DNA of 64,000 nucleotides from Chaetoderma sp. LZ-2023a. Lineage: Eukaryota > Mollusca > Caudofoveata > Chaetodermatida > Chaetodermatidae. Below the pieces are notes generated by a model. It searched no databases and was not told the origin of the DNA. It saw nothing but the letters and a program-made list of their open reading frames with translations. The stretch lies in NCBI GenBank assembly GCA_034401795.1, contig CM067363.1, forward strand, positions 30,370,855-30,434,854, read 5' to 3'. Positions 13,551 to 25,679 of the stretch are shown piece by piece; position 1 is the stretch's first letter, and the number at the start of each line of letters is the position of its first letter. The position numbers and the translations under genes were made by a program.

Positions 13551-14400
13551 TCTTACGACATGCAAACAAACATTGCCTAATGTTTTATCTTTTGAGATAT
13601 TTAGACCAAATATATTGCCATGGAATAAGCTCATTTGGCCTCCCAGGCTTTACAGACCAGGTGAGCTAGAACTGTGATCTGCAGAAAACTAAATATTTTG
13701 AAAATAATTTGTCTGAAAGTGATTTAGGTCTTGCGATTTGAGCAGCTATATCCTTAAATCAAATAATCTGACTGAATTAATAAAGAAACAAGGAGTGTTT
13801 TGGTTTTGCTCACTCTGATTACAAATAAATCTGTTTTTAAGAGAGATGATATGAAGATTATAGAATATCTTGAAAATAACATGATTGACAGCTGTTTGTC
13901 CCTCTCTATGGAACAGCAGGTTTCAGTGAAATTGTTTTTAAAATAGTTTGCCAATTGAAATATCATGCGCGTACACTGTCATTGTCATACAAAGTGAAAT
14001 TGAATATTGTTTCCACTGGTTTTATTAATTTGATATATTTTTTCCCAGATGAGAGTTCTCACCTCAGAGGGATGTGTTACTAAATGTCAAACATGACCAA
14101 GTCACCGAAAAGTCATTATTGTTTTGTGTGACAGCATTTTCTCAATGAGTACCTGGGTACAGCATGAAATAGATTGCTCAGATTTCCTGACTTTCCAGCT
14201 AATCATTGAAATCTTATATAAGTTGTTATTTACTTCTTGGATAGCAGATTTTTTGTCCCCACACTTTTTGAAAAAATGCTGGAATAATGAAATCGCACCT
14301 GTTTGTTCATTTACAGTCCACGAGGAGACTATTTTTTCAAGTCCTCTTTCTTTAATTTCAACTTTCCACTAAATGTTTTTAGTATAGTAAAAATTTCTTC
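13551..14400. other. No gene seen; possible family B fragment
   Basis: AT-rich sequence without a supported reading frame. Around 14240-14370 there is a weak match to family B (ctgtaaatg, gaggagactattttt). Confidence 0.35.
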
Positions 14401-15330
14401 CGTGTTAGTAGGATTACAAAAGAACGATGATTGATAGCTGCTTGCAAGGAAATCAATACAAATTTTATTGGAATTTGCTTGGATTTTGTTCGAAAGTTGT
14501 GGTCCTATATTTACGAAATAATTATTGAATCTATTGGCAATTTCAAATTTATCCGTGATGACTTTGTTGTCACTAAGAAAGTGTGTCTGTTTTGCCCTGT
14601 TGGTCTTATTTAGAAGCGATTTGATGATTTTCCATGTGTCCTTTATGTCATTTTTTTACTGTTCGAATTTACTCTGATAGTATGTTTTCTTGGCTGTTTT
14701 GATGATTTGGTATAATTTGTTTCTATTTTTTTTAAATTGGATATCATTGTGTTTAGTTTGACACTTAATAAATGTTATGTAGAGTTTGTGTATCTCGTGG
14801 TAGGCAGCTGTTCGTAAGCCATGGTTTAGTTTGGCTGTGCTTATATCTTCTATTTTCTTTCATTGAGAAGCTTTGATCAAAAATAGATGGGCATATGTCA
14901 TGAAATTTGTTGTAGGCATGCTCATAAGACTGTGTGTTTGTTATTGAGCTCCGGTCAGTCTCTGTCATGGACCTTTTGCATTTTTCAATGTTGACCTGGC
15001 AGTAATCTCTGTATTAAAATTTGTCCTGCTCAAATTTTTTGATATGTTTGTTGTTTTTCTAGAAGAAATATGGGTAAGTGGTCTGAGATATCAGTTACGA
15101 AAATTCTGACTTGATTTTTACTAATATTGTGGTTAATGTTATTGCAGAATATGTTGTCAATGACGGTTGCTGTAGATTCAGTTATTCTGGTTGGCTTGGT
15201 TCTTGTCGAATTTTTCTTAAAGATTCGATGAATTGTTTGTTATCACTGCTAGGAGGCCTATAGATTGCACCAATAATTTAGTTTTTACCTTTTTGCATTA
15301 GTACAGAATTGTGCCAAACAATGCTTGTTT
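14400..15330 (-). mobile_element. LINE fragment (Jockey/CR1-like), endonuclease to RT
   Basis: Read on the minus strand, this is a non-LTR retrotransposon piece in several frames. From the upstream side come IIGAIYRPPSSDN (near 15240-15275), TRPTRITESTATVIDN and IFVTDISDHLPIFLLE (near 15070-15200). These are hallmarks of the end of the AP-endonuclease-like domain. KPWLTNSC follows in the linker at 14765-14968. NNYFVNIGPQLSNKI (near 14480-14530) is the usual block just before reverse transcriptase. The reverse transcriptase itself is not recognisable. Stops and frame changes are frequent, so the copy is dead and cut at both ends. Confidence 0.75.
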
Positions 15331-16069
15331 GCATTTCATAAGATGGACTAGACACTGAATAATTGCCGTTTTACGCGATGTAAGGCCTCTTGTCGTATTC
15401 ATAATCAGCTGATTAAAATGTAAATAGAGGTATTTTACATTCCACTCGTTTGTTTTTGGTTTTCCCCGGGATAAAAATTGACAACCAATAGAAATATTCT
15501 TTTGATGTGCAGCTCTTCACAATTTGTGCAGTTCCGAACGAAACAGCCCCCCTCTAAAATTAGTATCTAGTACAGTTCTAACCTTGAAAGAGTCGCTGAC
15601 TCACGCCTTTGTCATCTGATTCTTTGAACAAAACTACATTTAATCGACCATAGTATGAATGATGTGCCAAATTGGATGATATTAGCTTTTTGCTTTTCAC
15701 AGTTATGAACAAAAATGTTTTTTTCAGACCCCATGACCACAATGGTTTAATCCTTGACCGGAAACTCAAGGTACTTCGAACCCAGTGAAATATGAATAGA
15801 AGTGTCACATGTGGTGTTTCCATCTGCTTGTATTACCAAAATGAAAATGTGCTTCGATATACACTTTGTGATCATGTGTCCTAGATATGTGACTATTTGA
15901 CTTGAAGCTGAAAGTACTTCTAGTCCACCCGAATATGAATGAACAGCATCAATTTTGTTGATTTTGCCTTCTTGCATGTCAACATTACGGTAAAAAATCC
16001 CTATTCTGGTATGCAGTTTGTGACCTCGTAACCTCGAGATTGGACCTTTCGATGCGAAACTTACACATG

Positions 16070-16077
<8 letters not shown>
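15331..16077. other. Unassigned, possible decayed coding sequence
   Basis: Minus-strand frames at 15747-15977 (contains AVHSYSGGLEVLSASSQIV) and 15578-15823 overlap and have protein-like composition, but I recognise no family. They could be a decayed gene or chance. Confidence 0.2.
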
Positions 16078-16157
<80 letters not shown>

Positions 16158-16497
16158 CTCTCTCTCTCTCCCTCCCTTCCCCGCCCACTCCAGTCTAATC
16201 CCCCCTCCCTTCCTCCCTCCATCTCCCTCCCTCCCTCCCTCTCTCTCCCTCCCTCTCTCTCTCTCTCCAGAAATTATGAATTTTACCGCTTTTCACCCCT
16301 CCCTCCCCCCCCCCCCCCTTGCTCCCTATCTCCCTTCCTTCCTCCCTCCCTCTTCCCTCCCTCCTCCTCCTCTCTCTCCAGAAATTATGGATTTTACCGC
16401 TTTTCCACCCCTCCCTCCCCCCCCCCCTTTGCTCCCTTCCTCACTCCTCTTCCCCCTCCCTCTTCCCTCCCTTCTCCTCCTCCTCCCTCCCTCCCTC

Positions 16498-16565
<68 letters not shown>

Positions 16566-16590
16566 CTCTCCCTCTCTCTCTCTCTCCAAT
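16078..16590. repeat. (CT)n and poly-pyrimidine tract
   Basis: Long CT runs (16078-16170, 16500-16590) joined by C/T-rich sequence. A block reading CCAGAAATTATG(A/G)ATTTTACCGC occurs twice (from 16268 and 16378), showing an internal tandem duplication of about 110 bases. Arg-Glu or Leu-Ser open frames here are artefacts. Confidence 0.95.
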
Positions 16591-16834
16591 ATGATTCGTG
16601 TGCCAAATTTGGAGTGTCTGCCTGCTTGCATTCCAGAGATATGCTGCAGTCAAACAGATGGACACATCGAACTGAGCACAATATCCATGGCGGCCTTCGG
16701 CGTGAATAAGCATAATAACGAAGTCACGTGCAGCCTAACACAAATTGAGACACTTAGAAACATGCAGAATTAAAGTTCATATTTATTGATAAAAGAAACA
16801 TATCCTAGCTAAATTTAGGTCTGTTTGTTACTTT

Positions 16835-16930
16835 ATGGACATTTTAACTAACTAGAACTGTGGCCGCCATTTTAGCTAAATATTTGCTGACGCCATTATT
16901 TCAGACTATTGTCTTCACCGGTGAGCAATT
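16835..16930. mobile_element. Family G fragment
   Basis: Matches one arm of the fold-back element at 29378-29606: TTTTAACTAACTAGAACTG, then GCCGCCATTTTAGCTAAAT and a GCCATTATTTCAG block. Confidence 0.55.
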
Positions 16931-16954
16931 GTTGGTACAAAACCATTCTCAGAT

Positions 16955-17040
16955 TCAGATTCAGATTCATTTATTTACACCCAGGTCATTTTCGCAATGA
17001 CATATGAGGAATATACAATTTACAATTATGTAGCGGATAC
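16955..17040 (-). mobile_element. Possible LINE 3' end
   Basis: On the minus strand the sequence ends AATAAATGAATCTGAATC with the hexamer repeated, a style of short tandem tail seen at the 3' ends of CR1/L2-like LINEs. No coding part is attached. Confidence 0.35.
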
Positions 17041-17124
17041 TGTATGAACAAATTGTTATCTTGGTTTTCATGGCACGTAGCTTATAGCTATTGTTTTGTA
17101 GCTGGAGGTGTCTAGCGCGTTTGC

Positions 17125-17139
17125 TGTTACTGCTGCTGC

Positions 17140-17176
<37 letters not shown>

Positions 17177-17325
17177 GGTGTTGTTGGTGTTGTTGTTGTT
17201 GTTGGTGTTGGTGGTGGTGTTGTTGGTGTTGTTGTTGGTGTTGTTGTTGTTGGTGTTGTTGGTGTTGTTGGTGTTGGTGTTGGTGGTGTTGGTGTTGGTG
17301 CTGGAGTTGGTGTTGGTTATGTTGT
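17125..17325. repeat. (TTG)n / (GGTGTT)n microsatellite
   Basis: About 200 bases of TTG triplets mixed with GGTGTT. Poly-Leu, poly-Val and poly-Gln frames over it are not genes. Confidence 0.95.
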
Positions 17326-17799
17326 GTCGTCGTGGTCGCATTCGTTGACATCGTCGCCTCTGTCGTCCTCGCTGTCGTTGTATATGCAGTCGCCTTCCTT
17401 TTACTATGGTTAGGTTTGCTTGGGGGGATTTTAGTTTTATTATTTTGATTGGTTTGTACAGTTTCACGAGTAGATTTGTTTTGGAGAAGAGAATAATGTA
17501 TACAATTTATAGTAGTTTGGTCTCACCCAGTAGTATCTAGGCAAGAGTTCCCTCCTATCTTTTTCAAAGTAATCGCATACAAAGACATAATGCTATTCAT
17601 CTCCTATATCTTTTGTAGTGCATAGGTTACATGCCAGCGACCTGCTTCGATTTGTAAGTTATGCGTCACCGTTCTGAATTGGGTTAGTGTGATCCTCTCG
17701 CAATCCTTCAATTTAAGTAAATATGGCTCCATTCCAAATTGGGTTTTAAATACATTGTATGTTTTACCTTTCCATGATTTAGACATGTTCTTCTCCCAC

Positions 17800-18618
17800 C
17801 CCTGTGCGAATTGGTCCTTTAGTACTTCATGCTTTTTCGGGTGCGCATTGCTAGGAAGGGGAAACAAGGTTTCTGTAAATTATTACTGGCTACATATGCT
17901 GATGTGATTAGCGCATTCACCATACTAGGACTTGGTGAAGAGCCTCCTGATGTCACTCTGAATGCTGTTGAAGTTTGTGTGTCAATTATATAAACTAGGT
18001 ACAACCATCCTTTTTTTTAAGGAAATCTGGGGTACTTTATGAATCTAGTGCAAACGCACTAGAAAACAAACCCCGCAGCCATGTAGGCGGTGCCTGGAAA
18101 AGCCCCAGACTAGCTACCAAAAGAGTGTTGAAAATTTACACACCTAATGGCTGTCTATAAAACTGTTCCCCTATTGCATAAAATACCTAGGTAGTGTAGG
18201 GGAACTGCGTTGGGAGTTATTCACTAAAAAAACAAGCACAAGCAGAACGTCTACCTCCAACGAAGGCAGCTCTAATGCAGAGCATACGTCGAACCCATTA
18301 TCAGTCACTAAAATGGAATAATGATATAGTACCCAACTCGCATCTTTCTGAATCAACCAGATATGGCTGTCAGTTAGAGGAAGGGGCATAGTTCCAATAC
18401 CTACAACACTTCTCCCAGCTCCTGATGCAATGATCCACTTGGTTAAATGTGGACGTAAAACGTCACATTGCCGAGCTAACTGTCCTTGTAAAACAAATGG
18501 ACTAAACTGTACTGAGATGTGCGCATGTGATAGTGATGATGGTAACTGTGAGAGTTCGGTTAATACTGCTACAGTAACCGTTCTCAATGATAGTGACGAT
18601 GAGGATGGCGGTGATTGA
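17800..18618 (+). pseudogene. Remnant of a CXC-type cysteine-rich protein
   Basis: Several plus-strand pieces line up in order as the C-terminal part of one protein. TYADVISAFTILGLGEEPPD is near 17885-17950. ELRWELFTKK is near 18200. QAQAERLPPTKAALMQSI and RRTHYQSLKW are near 18240-18320. Then IWLSVRGRGIVPIPT leads to a Cys-rich end, VKCGRKTSHCRANCPCK then GLNCTEMCACD, and an acidic tail ending at a TGA at 18616-18618. The Cys spacing resembles the CXC (tesmin/TSO1-like) fold. I recall this type of C-terminus in many uncharacterised, probably element-borne, invertebrate proteins. Frames change at least three times, so it is dead. Family membership is by memory only. Confidence 0.5.
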
Positions 18619-18621
18619 AAT

Positions 18622-18950
18622 AAATAATGTGCTCAAAGCAGGAGTTTTCGTTGATTTTAAACTGTATCATTATAGCTAAGAGAAAGAAACTGGGTTTGTA
18701 ATGGTTTTATTTGATTTCTGATGATTATGACGTCATGGCTCACTATGACGTCATCATACATTTCAATTTTGCTTCTATTATGTTATCCTATTCAAGTAAA
18801 ATGATGTGCTCAAAGCAGGATTTTTCGTTCTGTATCATTATACCAGTTCACCCAAAGAAACTGGGTTTGTAATGGTTTTATTTGATTTCTGATTATTATG
18901 ACGTCATGGCTCACTATGACGTCATTATACATTAATTTTTTGCTAGGATA
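18622..18950. repeat. Tandem duplication, about 176-bp unit
   Basis: Two direct copies starting at AATGTGCTCAAAGCAGG (about 18625) and GATGTGCTCAAAGCAGG (about 18803). Each contains AAACTGGGTTTGTAATGG and a pair of TGACGTCA sites around GGCTCACTA. Confidence 0.85.
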
Positions 18951-19230
18951 CTAGTCACTAACAATTATCACAGAAAAAATATGTATTACATGGTCGAAGA
19001 AATGACAGAATAACAAAATTAAGCAACATATTAATGCCTCAGATGATTTTTAATCAATTATCGGCGGCCATTTTGATGACGTCAGAATGTCTTTTTCCTG
19101 GATTAAAAAAATGGCAACAAGTGATTTTCTGTTATTTGGGGGCATAATCAACCAAATTATGCATAGAAAACAAAATTGACATTCGATGCCCACAAGACAT
19201 TATAATCCAACGTTGGCCCCACACACTAAA

Positions 19231-19592
19231 TAGAGGATTCCTTTCTAGCTATGCCACGCCAATTTTTGCTAAGCTCCGCCCACTGTGTACGTGCATTCTA
19301 ACGGACATTTTGACTCGTTCATTCCCAGAAGCTCAATGTCAATATTACGATACAAGTAAGCTGTTGAATATCTTGAAAATCATTTGACTGGGAGCTGTCG
19401 CTGTTTATGACAGCAACAACTCTCAGTCAAATTACACACAAAATATCCAAGAGAATCTTTATTAAATTCCAAATTCACCTAAGACAAACAATTCAACCAC
19501 ATTTGTGACGGACCTTTTCCTTTTTCGTGACGGACCTACGTCATTGGTTTGCGACGTCAGCTAACAAGTGACGTATTTGGCTTATGACGTCA
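19231..19592 (-). mobile_element. Family A MITE, variant ends
   Basis: Minus orientation, with the left end a variant (AGAGGATTCCTTTCTAGC). It keeps the GCTAAGCTCCGCCCA block, a hairpin (about 19360-19450) and TGACGTCA-like sites to the right. Confidence 0.7.
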
Positions 19593-19868
19593 GACACTCT
19601 CGTGCGGTCCCTTCATAGACAAGTCTGTAACTACGCGATCCCGACATTCAGCAGTATCGATGCCGGGCAACAAATACACAAAAGCTGCTTAAGCTGCTAC
19701 AGTTTGAGGAATCAGGTTGTCACGTGTGATATCGCCGCCTTCATGTGGAAACTCAGCTTCTTCTTCATAAGGAGTTGCGATTTTGGACACCATCTAGTCC
19801 GAGTCTGTTCTGAATCTCAACCAGCCCTATGGCAGATATTTGGACAGACTCGTGCCTGTCCAATTAAT

Positions 19869-20200
19869 GAATCCATTTCCTCAGTCAATCATATGACACC
19901 ATGATCAACTACGCTACGTGTACGCTGACGTCATAATCACGACGTCATTAATGATTCGATTAAGCCCGTCTTTAACGCTTAATAGTCAGACACGTTGTAC
20001 GAATTGGATGTTTTTGCTATTTAAGAAGCCATAGGCAGCAACAGCACCCAGTAAAATTAGTTTCAAAATATTCAACACCTTACTTGTACAGTTTTCTGGA
20101 AATTGATAGTTCAGAGATCGATCGATCCCAACACGGGCGAAATGTGAGGGAGGCTTAGGTAAAGATGGGCGGGGCATAGCTAAAACTGCATTCCTCCATT
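19869..20200 (+). mobile_element. Family A MITE lacking the left hairpin arm
   Basis: Starts near AATCCATTTCCTCAG, has CATATGAC and GACGTCATAATCA, only the right hairpin arm (CAGCAACAGCACCCAG), GATCGATCGATCCC, and ends GCATTCCTCCATT at 20200. The end sequence is a subfamily variant. Confidence 0.7.
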
Positions 20201-20304
20201 GAATTAAGTCCACAATATCCAGCAAAACATTTCTTAGATCGTGTTCAAACTTGTACTAAAATGTTTCTGGTTGTTGTTTTTGGAAACATGTTAACTTATT
20301 TATT

Positions 20305-20796
20305 AGCCTTATATCTGATCTGTCACTCAAGTATCTGACGTCATAGTCAATTATGTCACATGTAGGCTGACGTCAAAATTATAATGGCGTGTTATAATTC
20401 CGACATGAAACTCGAAAAATCCGTCAAGTGTACGAATTTTATGCCCTTGGTGAATATACAATTCAATAAACATTCTCTTAAATATTTTGAAACTAATTTA
20501 ACTGGGAGCTGTTGCTGCCAAAGGCGAAGTCAAATTACTTCCATAATATTCAACAGCTTACTTGTATACCCAGCAGGCACACGACGTTGTTTCAACATTG
20601 AATCCACGTTGAAATCACGTCATGACGTGATTTCAACGGTTCAACGTTGAAACAACGTCATGTGCCTGCTGGGTAGTTACCTTGAAATTGGGTTTCTGGT
20701 AATTTAGGGTTAGACGTATATAAATTGATTCGAACAAACGTTGGTGGAGCTTAGCCAGAAATAGGCCGGGCATAGCTAGAAATACATCCCTTTATT
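20305..20796 (+). mobile_element. Family A MITE carrying a nested palindrome
   Basis: Plus copy of a diverged subfamily (GATCTGTCACTCAAGTATC start, hairpin about 20468-20555, GGTGGAGCTTAGCCAG block). It is interrupted at CCTGTA|TAGTTACC by the 105-bp element at 20569-20673. Confidence 0.7.
20569..20673. mobile_element. 105-bp palindromic MITE with TA duplication
   Basis: Near-perfect palindrome starting CCCAGCAGGCACACGACGTT and ending with its complement. TA is present on both sides (20567-20568, 20674-20675). Removing it and one TA restores the family A reading CTTGTATAGTTACC, so the insertion and its target duplication are directly visible. TA duplication is typical of Tc1/mariner-type elements. 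Confidence 0.88.
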
Positions 20797-21115
20797 CTGT
20801 GGGAAAACTGGCTTTATTTTTTATTCTAAGATGTCCGGTTCAAAATTTATGCTCCAGTTGAATCAGAGTTATTGAAAGATGCGTCAAAAGTGTCCTTTTT
20901 TAAAACAATGTTGCTGAACCCCATTGCTGGCGAGTTTTAGGCTGGGCTTCAATAGAAGTTCACGCCTCACGATTCACGTCTCACACGTGAACAGATAAAT
21001 AAACATAGCAATACGCCGGTCTCCATAGGCCTCCATAGGCATTCTCGTGTCTTTCGATTCACGTTCCACGCATGTTCATTCTGCGTGAAGTGAAACTGAA
21101 GTAGAGCTGTTTAGC

Positions 21116-21213
21116 AAGCATTTAAATCTTTGTCAAAATGCGGCTAATTTCATTTTTTCCTATATATAAGGAAAAAATGAAATTAGCTGCATTTTGACAA
21201 AGATTTAAATGCT
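21116..21213. repeat. Perfect-looking hairpin, about 45-base arms
   Basis: AAGCATTTAAATCTTTGTC... is followed, across a TATATATA loop, by its inverse complement ending GATTTAAATGCTT. It sits inside the Harbinger-like element beside (AT)n and is possibly itself a MITE. Confidence 0.85.
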
Positions 21214-21349
<136 letters not shown>

Positions 21350-21844
21350 GCTGTGTTGCGACACAAATTCAAATGTATGTGGTTGCATAGCCTGTTCTTG
21401 ATGTAGGGTACTAAAGCCATATTATTTCGTTTTCTAGGCATATTTCCGAGATGGATGGCTATAAAAGTAGTTTGATTATTTACGTCCAAGACTTGCCCTT
21501 GCTTTGGGACACCACGCACATCAATCAAAGGATGCAAGCTTGGGAATATCTTAATAAAAAAAATGCCACCTCCCAAAAAGGTGAAGTAAAACCACTCACC
21601 CACCCACCCACCCACCAATCCATCCATTCATCCATCCACCCGCCTAGCAGATGGCGGTACGGTTCGATGGAACTCTCCTAATTCGTTGCACAGTTGATAA
21701 TGTTCACGACACCACATGGAACGGGTTTTTTAATTTTCGTTTTCGTTGCTGAAATTTTAAAAGTAACATCAGTGCGAAAGTTTCTTCATCAGAAGAATCC
21801 ATCCTATAGCTACAAAACCGTACTCAGAAATGAAACGAGCATTA

Positions 21845-23190
21845 ATGGAAACCCGCGTGAAGCGTGACTCAAGAATCATGGGACGTGAATCAAAAATCCT
21901 GAGACGTGAAATGTGAATCAAGAATCACGAGACGTGAATCAAGAATCACGAGATGTGAAATGTGAATCGAGAATCACGAGACGTGAAACGTGAATCAGGA
22001 ATCATGAGAAGTGAAACGTGAATCAAGAATCACAAGACGTGAAACGTGAATCAAGAATCATGAGACGTGAAACGTGAATCAAGAATCATGAGACGTGAAA
22101 CGTGAATCAAGAATCACGGGCCGTGAAACGTGAATCAAGAATCACGAGACGTGAAACGTGAATCGGGAATCACGAGACGTGAAATGCGAATCAAGAATCA
22201 TGAGACGTGAAACGTGAATCAAGAATCACAAGACGTGAAACGTGAATCAAGAATCATGAGATGTGAAACGTGAATCAAGAATCATGAGACGTGAATCAAG
22301 AATCACGAGACGTAAAACGTGAATCAAGAATCACGAGACGTGAATCAAGAATCACAAGACGTGAAACATGAATCAAGAATCATGAGACGTGAAATGTGAA
22401 TCAAGAATCACAAGACATGAAATGTGAATCAAGAATCATGAGACGTGAAACGTGAATCAAGAATCACGAGATGTGAAACGTGAATCAAGAATCACGAGAT
22501 GTGAAACGCGATTCAAGAATCATGAGACGTGAAACGTGAATCAAGAATCACAAGACGTGAAACGTGAATCAAGAATCATGAGATGTGGAACGTGAATCAA
22601 GAATCACGAGATGTGAAACGCGAATCAAGAATCATGAGATGTGAAACTAGAATCAAGAATCATGAGATGTGAAACGTGAATCAAGAATCATGAGACGTGA
22701 AACGTGAATCAAGAATCATGAGATATGAAAAGTGAATCAAGAATCATGAGACGTGAAACGCGAATCAAGAATCATGAGACGTGAAATGTGAGAATCACAA
22801 GATGTGAAACGTGAATCCAGAATCATGGGACGTGAAACGTGAATCAAGAATCATGAGACGTGAAACGTGAATCATGAGACGTGAATCAAGAATCACAAGA
22901 CGTGAATCAAGAATCACGAGACGTGAATCAAGAATCACAAACATGAAACGCGAATCAAGAATCATGAGATGTGAATCAAGAATCACGAGACGTGAAACGT
23001 GAATCAAGAATCACGAGACGTGAAATGTGAATCAAGAATCATGAGACATGAAATGTGAATCAAGAATCACGAGACGTGAATCAAGAATCACAAGATGTGA
23101 AACGTGAATCAAGAATCATGAGATGTGAAACGTGAATCAAGAATCATGAGATGTGAAACATGAATCAAGAGACGTGAAACGTGAATCGTG
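21845..23190. repeat. Minisatellite, 28-bp and 20/21-bp units
   Basis: About 1.35 kb of direct repeats of GAGACGTGAAACGTGAATCA plus AGAATCAT (28 bp). Shorter units lack AAACGTG. Substitutions are nearly all C/T or G/A exchanges at the CpG positions, as expected from methylation decay. The unit resembles the complement of sequence just inside the left terminal repeat of the host element (TTCACG.CTCACGATTCACG). Confidence 0.93.
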
Positions 23191-23562
23191 AATCACGAAC
23201 ATCTATGGAAACGCAGCCTTAGACTTTCTAAATTGTGATATGTCCTTGGAACTCCACAGGCGACCTCCCATCCAAGTTTGGAACCGAATCCTCCAATAGA
23301 AGCAGTTAGTGGCAAATGTCTTAACAAGAACAGGAAGAACCTCATGGCCACATTGACCCTTGCATCTAGCGACACTGGTAAAATGTGGGTGTCGGTAACT
23401 TGTTTCGCGGTGCATGGTGCCCCGTCTACAGACTAACCTATGGCATCACTTTGTTGCAAACCGAAATTCCTTCCACATGGTGTGATTTTCATCACCAAAT
23501 GTAACAAATTTATAATTAATATTACATATTGAAAATATGAAAGGATAGACAATTTTTGTCAT

Positions 23563-23921
23563 AATGAACCTTTCCAGTTTTAGTCGTTTCCCACCCACCC
23601 TTAGTTAAGCTCCACCCACACCTCACTCGTGTTGGGATCAATTTCTAGAAAACTATACAAGTAAGCTGTTGAATATCTTGAAACTAATTTTACGGGGCCT
23701 TGTTGCTGCCTATGGCAGCAACAGCGCCCAGTCAAATTAGTTTCAAAATATTCAACAGCATGTTTATTAAATTTTAGTAAACATATACAATTTGTACAAC
23801 AACGCATAGTCCGTCCCCAAGTACGCGTTCGTGACGTACTTGTCTACGTCATGCACATCACACACGTCACGTACTTGATTATGACGGCGTATGATGGATG
23901 GATAAACTGGAAAGGTCCATT
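23563..23921 (-). mobile_element. Family A MITE, full length
   Basis: Intact-looking 359-bp copy, minus orientation. It begins AATGAACCTTTCCAGTTTTA and ends TAAACTGGAAAGGTCCATT. The hairpin is at 23665-23758, with TTTATTAAA and several ACGTCA sites. Flanks read ATA | ... | TATT, compatible with a TA duplication if the terminus is counted from ATG. Confidence 0.88.
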
Positions 23922-24060
23922 ATTTGTTCGCCCTAATCAATGCCCATAAACATAGTAGTTAGTTCAAATGCAATCCACATCTGATATTACACTTTTTTTG
24001 GGAAAAGTCTATTACGTCATATACATGTTGACCTAATTTCACATGTAGTGTTTGTTTGCT

Positions 24061-24457
24061 ATAGAGATCCGATCTGTCAATCAAGGATCAGACGTCATAA
24101 TCAAAATGCGTCACTTATTTGCTGAAGTCACAATCAAATGACGTAGGTCCGTCACGAAAATCGCAAAGTCCATCACTGTATTGTGCGAATTGTATGTCTA
24201 TGATGCATTTACAATTTAATAATCATTCTGATGAATATTTTGAAACTAATTTAACTGGAAGCTGTTGCTGCCAGGAGGACGAGCTCTCATCCTACCTAGT
24301 TTCAAAATATTGAATACGCAGCCGCTTGCCTGTATAGTTACCTTGAAATGGAGATTATGGCGATTTAATGTTTAACGTCTTAATATTTATTCAAACACGA
24401 GCACAAAGTGGGCGGAGCTTAACTAGAAAATGGGCAGGGCAAAAGCCGGAAATAGAT
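24061..24457 (+). mobile_element. Family A MITE, diverged subfamily
   Basis: Plus copy with GATCTGTCAATCAAGGATC, ACGTCATAATCAAAATG, the hairpin's left arm (about 24230-24272) and GTGGGCGGAGCTTAACTAG. The centre of the hairpin is altered. Confidence 0.65.
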
Positions 24458-24589
24458 GATCAGGTCTGTATTAAATGTATCAATAACATATTATTGTTTC
24501 AACAACGGAATGGTGATTTGTCTTGCAGTTGATTCCTTTAGCTTTTAACACGGGCTGTGGAGAGATAATTCCCATCGCCCCGTAAAGTG

Positions 24590-24770
24590 TCTGTTGTCTG
24601 TCTGTCTGTCTGTCTATCTGCCTGCCTGCCTCCCTGCCTGCCTGTCTGCCCGCATGCCTGCACGTTTGCCAACCTGTCAGTCTGTCTGCCTGCCTGCCTT
24701 CCTGCCTATCTGTCTGTCAGTCTGTCTGTCTGCCCGTCTGTGTGCGTCCATGTCGTCTGTGACGACTGAT
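24590..24770. repeat. (CTGT/CTGC)n tetranucleotide repeat
   Basis: Imperfect run of CTGT, CTGC and CCTG units. Confidence 0.9.
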
Positions 24771-25440
24771 TGACTGTCTATCTATTCGCAAGTATATCTA
24801 AAAGCTTAATTTGGCGTACATTTTAACACAACCAAGGGTCTTGCCGTTCAAGAGGATCCTGGATGGTGGCAGTGATCCAGATAATAAACTGAATCAGGAT
24901 CTGGTCAAACTCTGTACCTATGGATATCCTGAAAGTAAAATTTTGCTCTTGATGTGGAAAATCTTTTTATGAAAACAAGAAAGATAAATCTACAATGTGA
25001 CAAAAAACTGAGAGCGATGGTTTGCAATCTGCATTCAGTAGGTTATCTTTTTCGAGATATTACAGACACACCTTCAAACATTAAGAACTGACGCTATGGA
25101 AAGAAAACTATTGTTGGAATAGGTCCCTGGTAGTGTGAAATATTCTAGGTTTGTATTGGTTTATATGATTTCATGTGAGGACATGGTATTGGTAATATAA
25201 ATTTGTGATCTCAAGCGGTTTATATATACATTTGATTTATTTCAGAAATTACAATGGACAGTTCAATGTATATATTAATATTTCATAAGATAGTTCACGT
25301 TTAGTACTTCATAAAAAGTTTGTGATGTTCTAATTACCATAGGTAATGTACAATACAGTTCATAAATAAGTTATGCTATTTCCAAAAAAACCCAGAGACA
25401 TGTTAGTTAGTACAATTTTAAACATGATGTAGGAAATATT
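24771..25440. other. No gene or clear repeat seen
   Basis: AT-rich sequence without a supported frame or recognisable element. Confidence 0.4.
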
Positions 25441-25443
25441 ATG

Positions 25444-25533
25444 TTAAATATTTCGGACTCAATTTGATTGGAAGCCATTGCTGCCTAAGGCAGAAATGGC
25501 TTCCAATCAAATTCAATACGAAATTTTCAACAG
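25444..25533. mobile_element. Family A-like hairpin alone
   Basis: Hairpin centred on GCCATTGCTGCCTAAGGCAG with arms ATTTGATTGGAAGCC. Only the fold-back centre of the family is present. Confidence 0.6.
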
Positions 25534-25679
25534 TACGTTTTTGTTGTCTTTTGGAAATATTCTAAGTTATCTCTGAGTTGTGCTGTATGGACAGGTTCAT
25601 CGCCCAATCCAATCTGTTGTTCTTCTGTTCGCCAGTGAACCATCAAGTAGATATCGAGCACCATTGAGCCTGAAAGTGC

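Noticed and set aside
16276-16773. Long open frames rich in Ser, Leu and Pro, or Arg and Glu.
   Set aside because: They follow CT/GA repeats, occur in several phases on both strands, and have no other protein features.
21845-23190. A CRISPR-like array.
   Set aside because: Units are contiguous with no unique spacers, in an animal genome; it is a minisatellite.
23193-23415. Two overlapping minus-strand frames of 60-70 residues just outside the Harbinger-like element.
   Set aside because: Short, mutually overlapping, with no splice borders or known motif.
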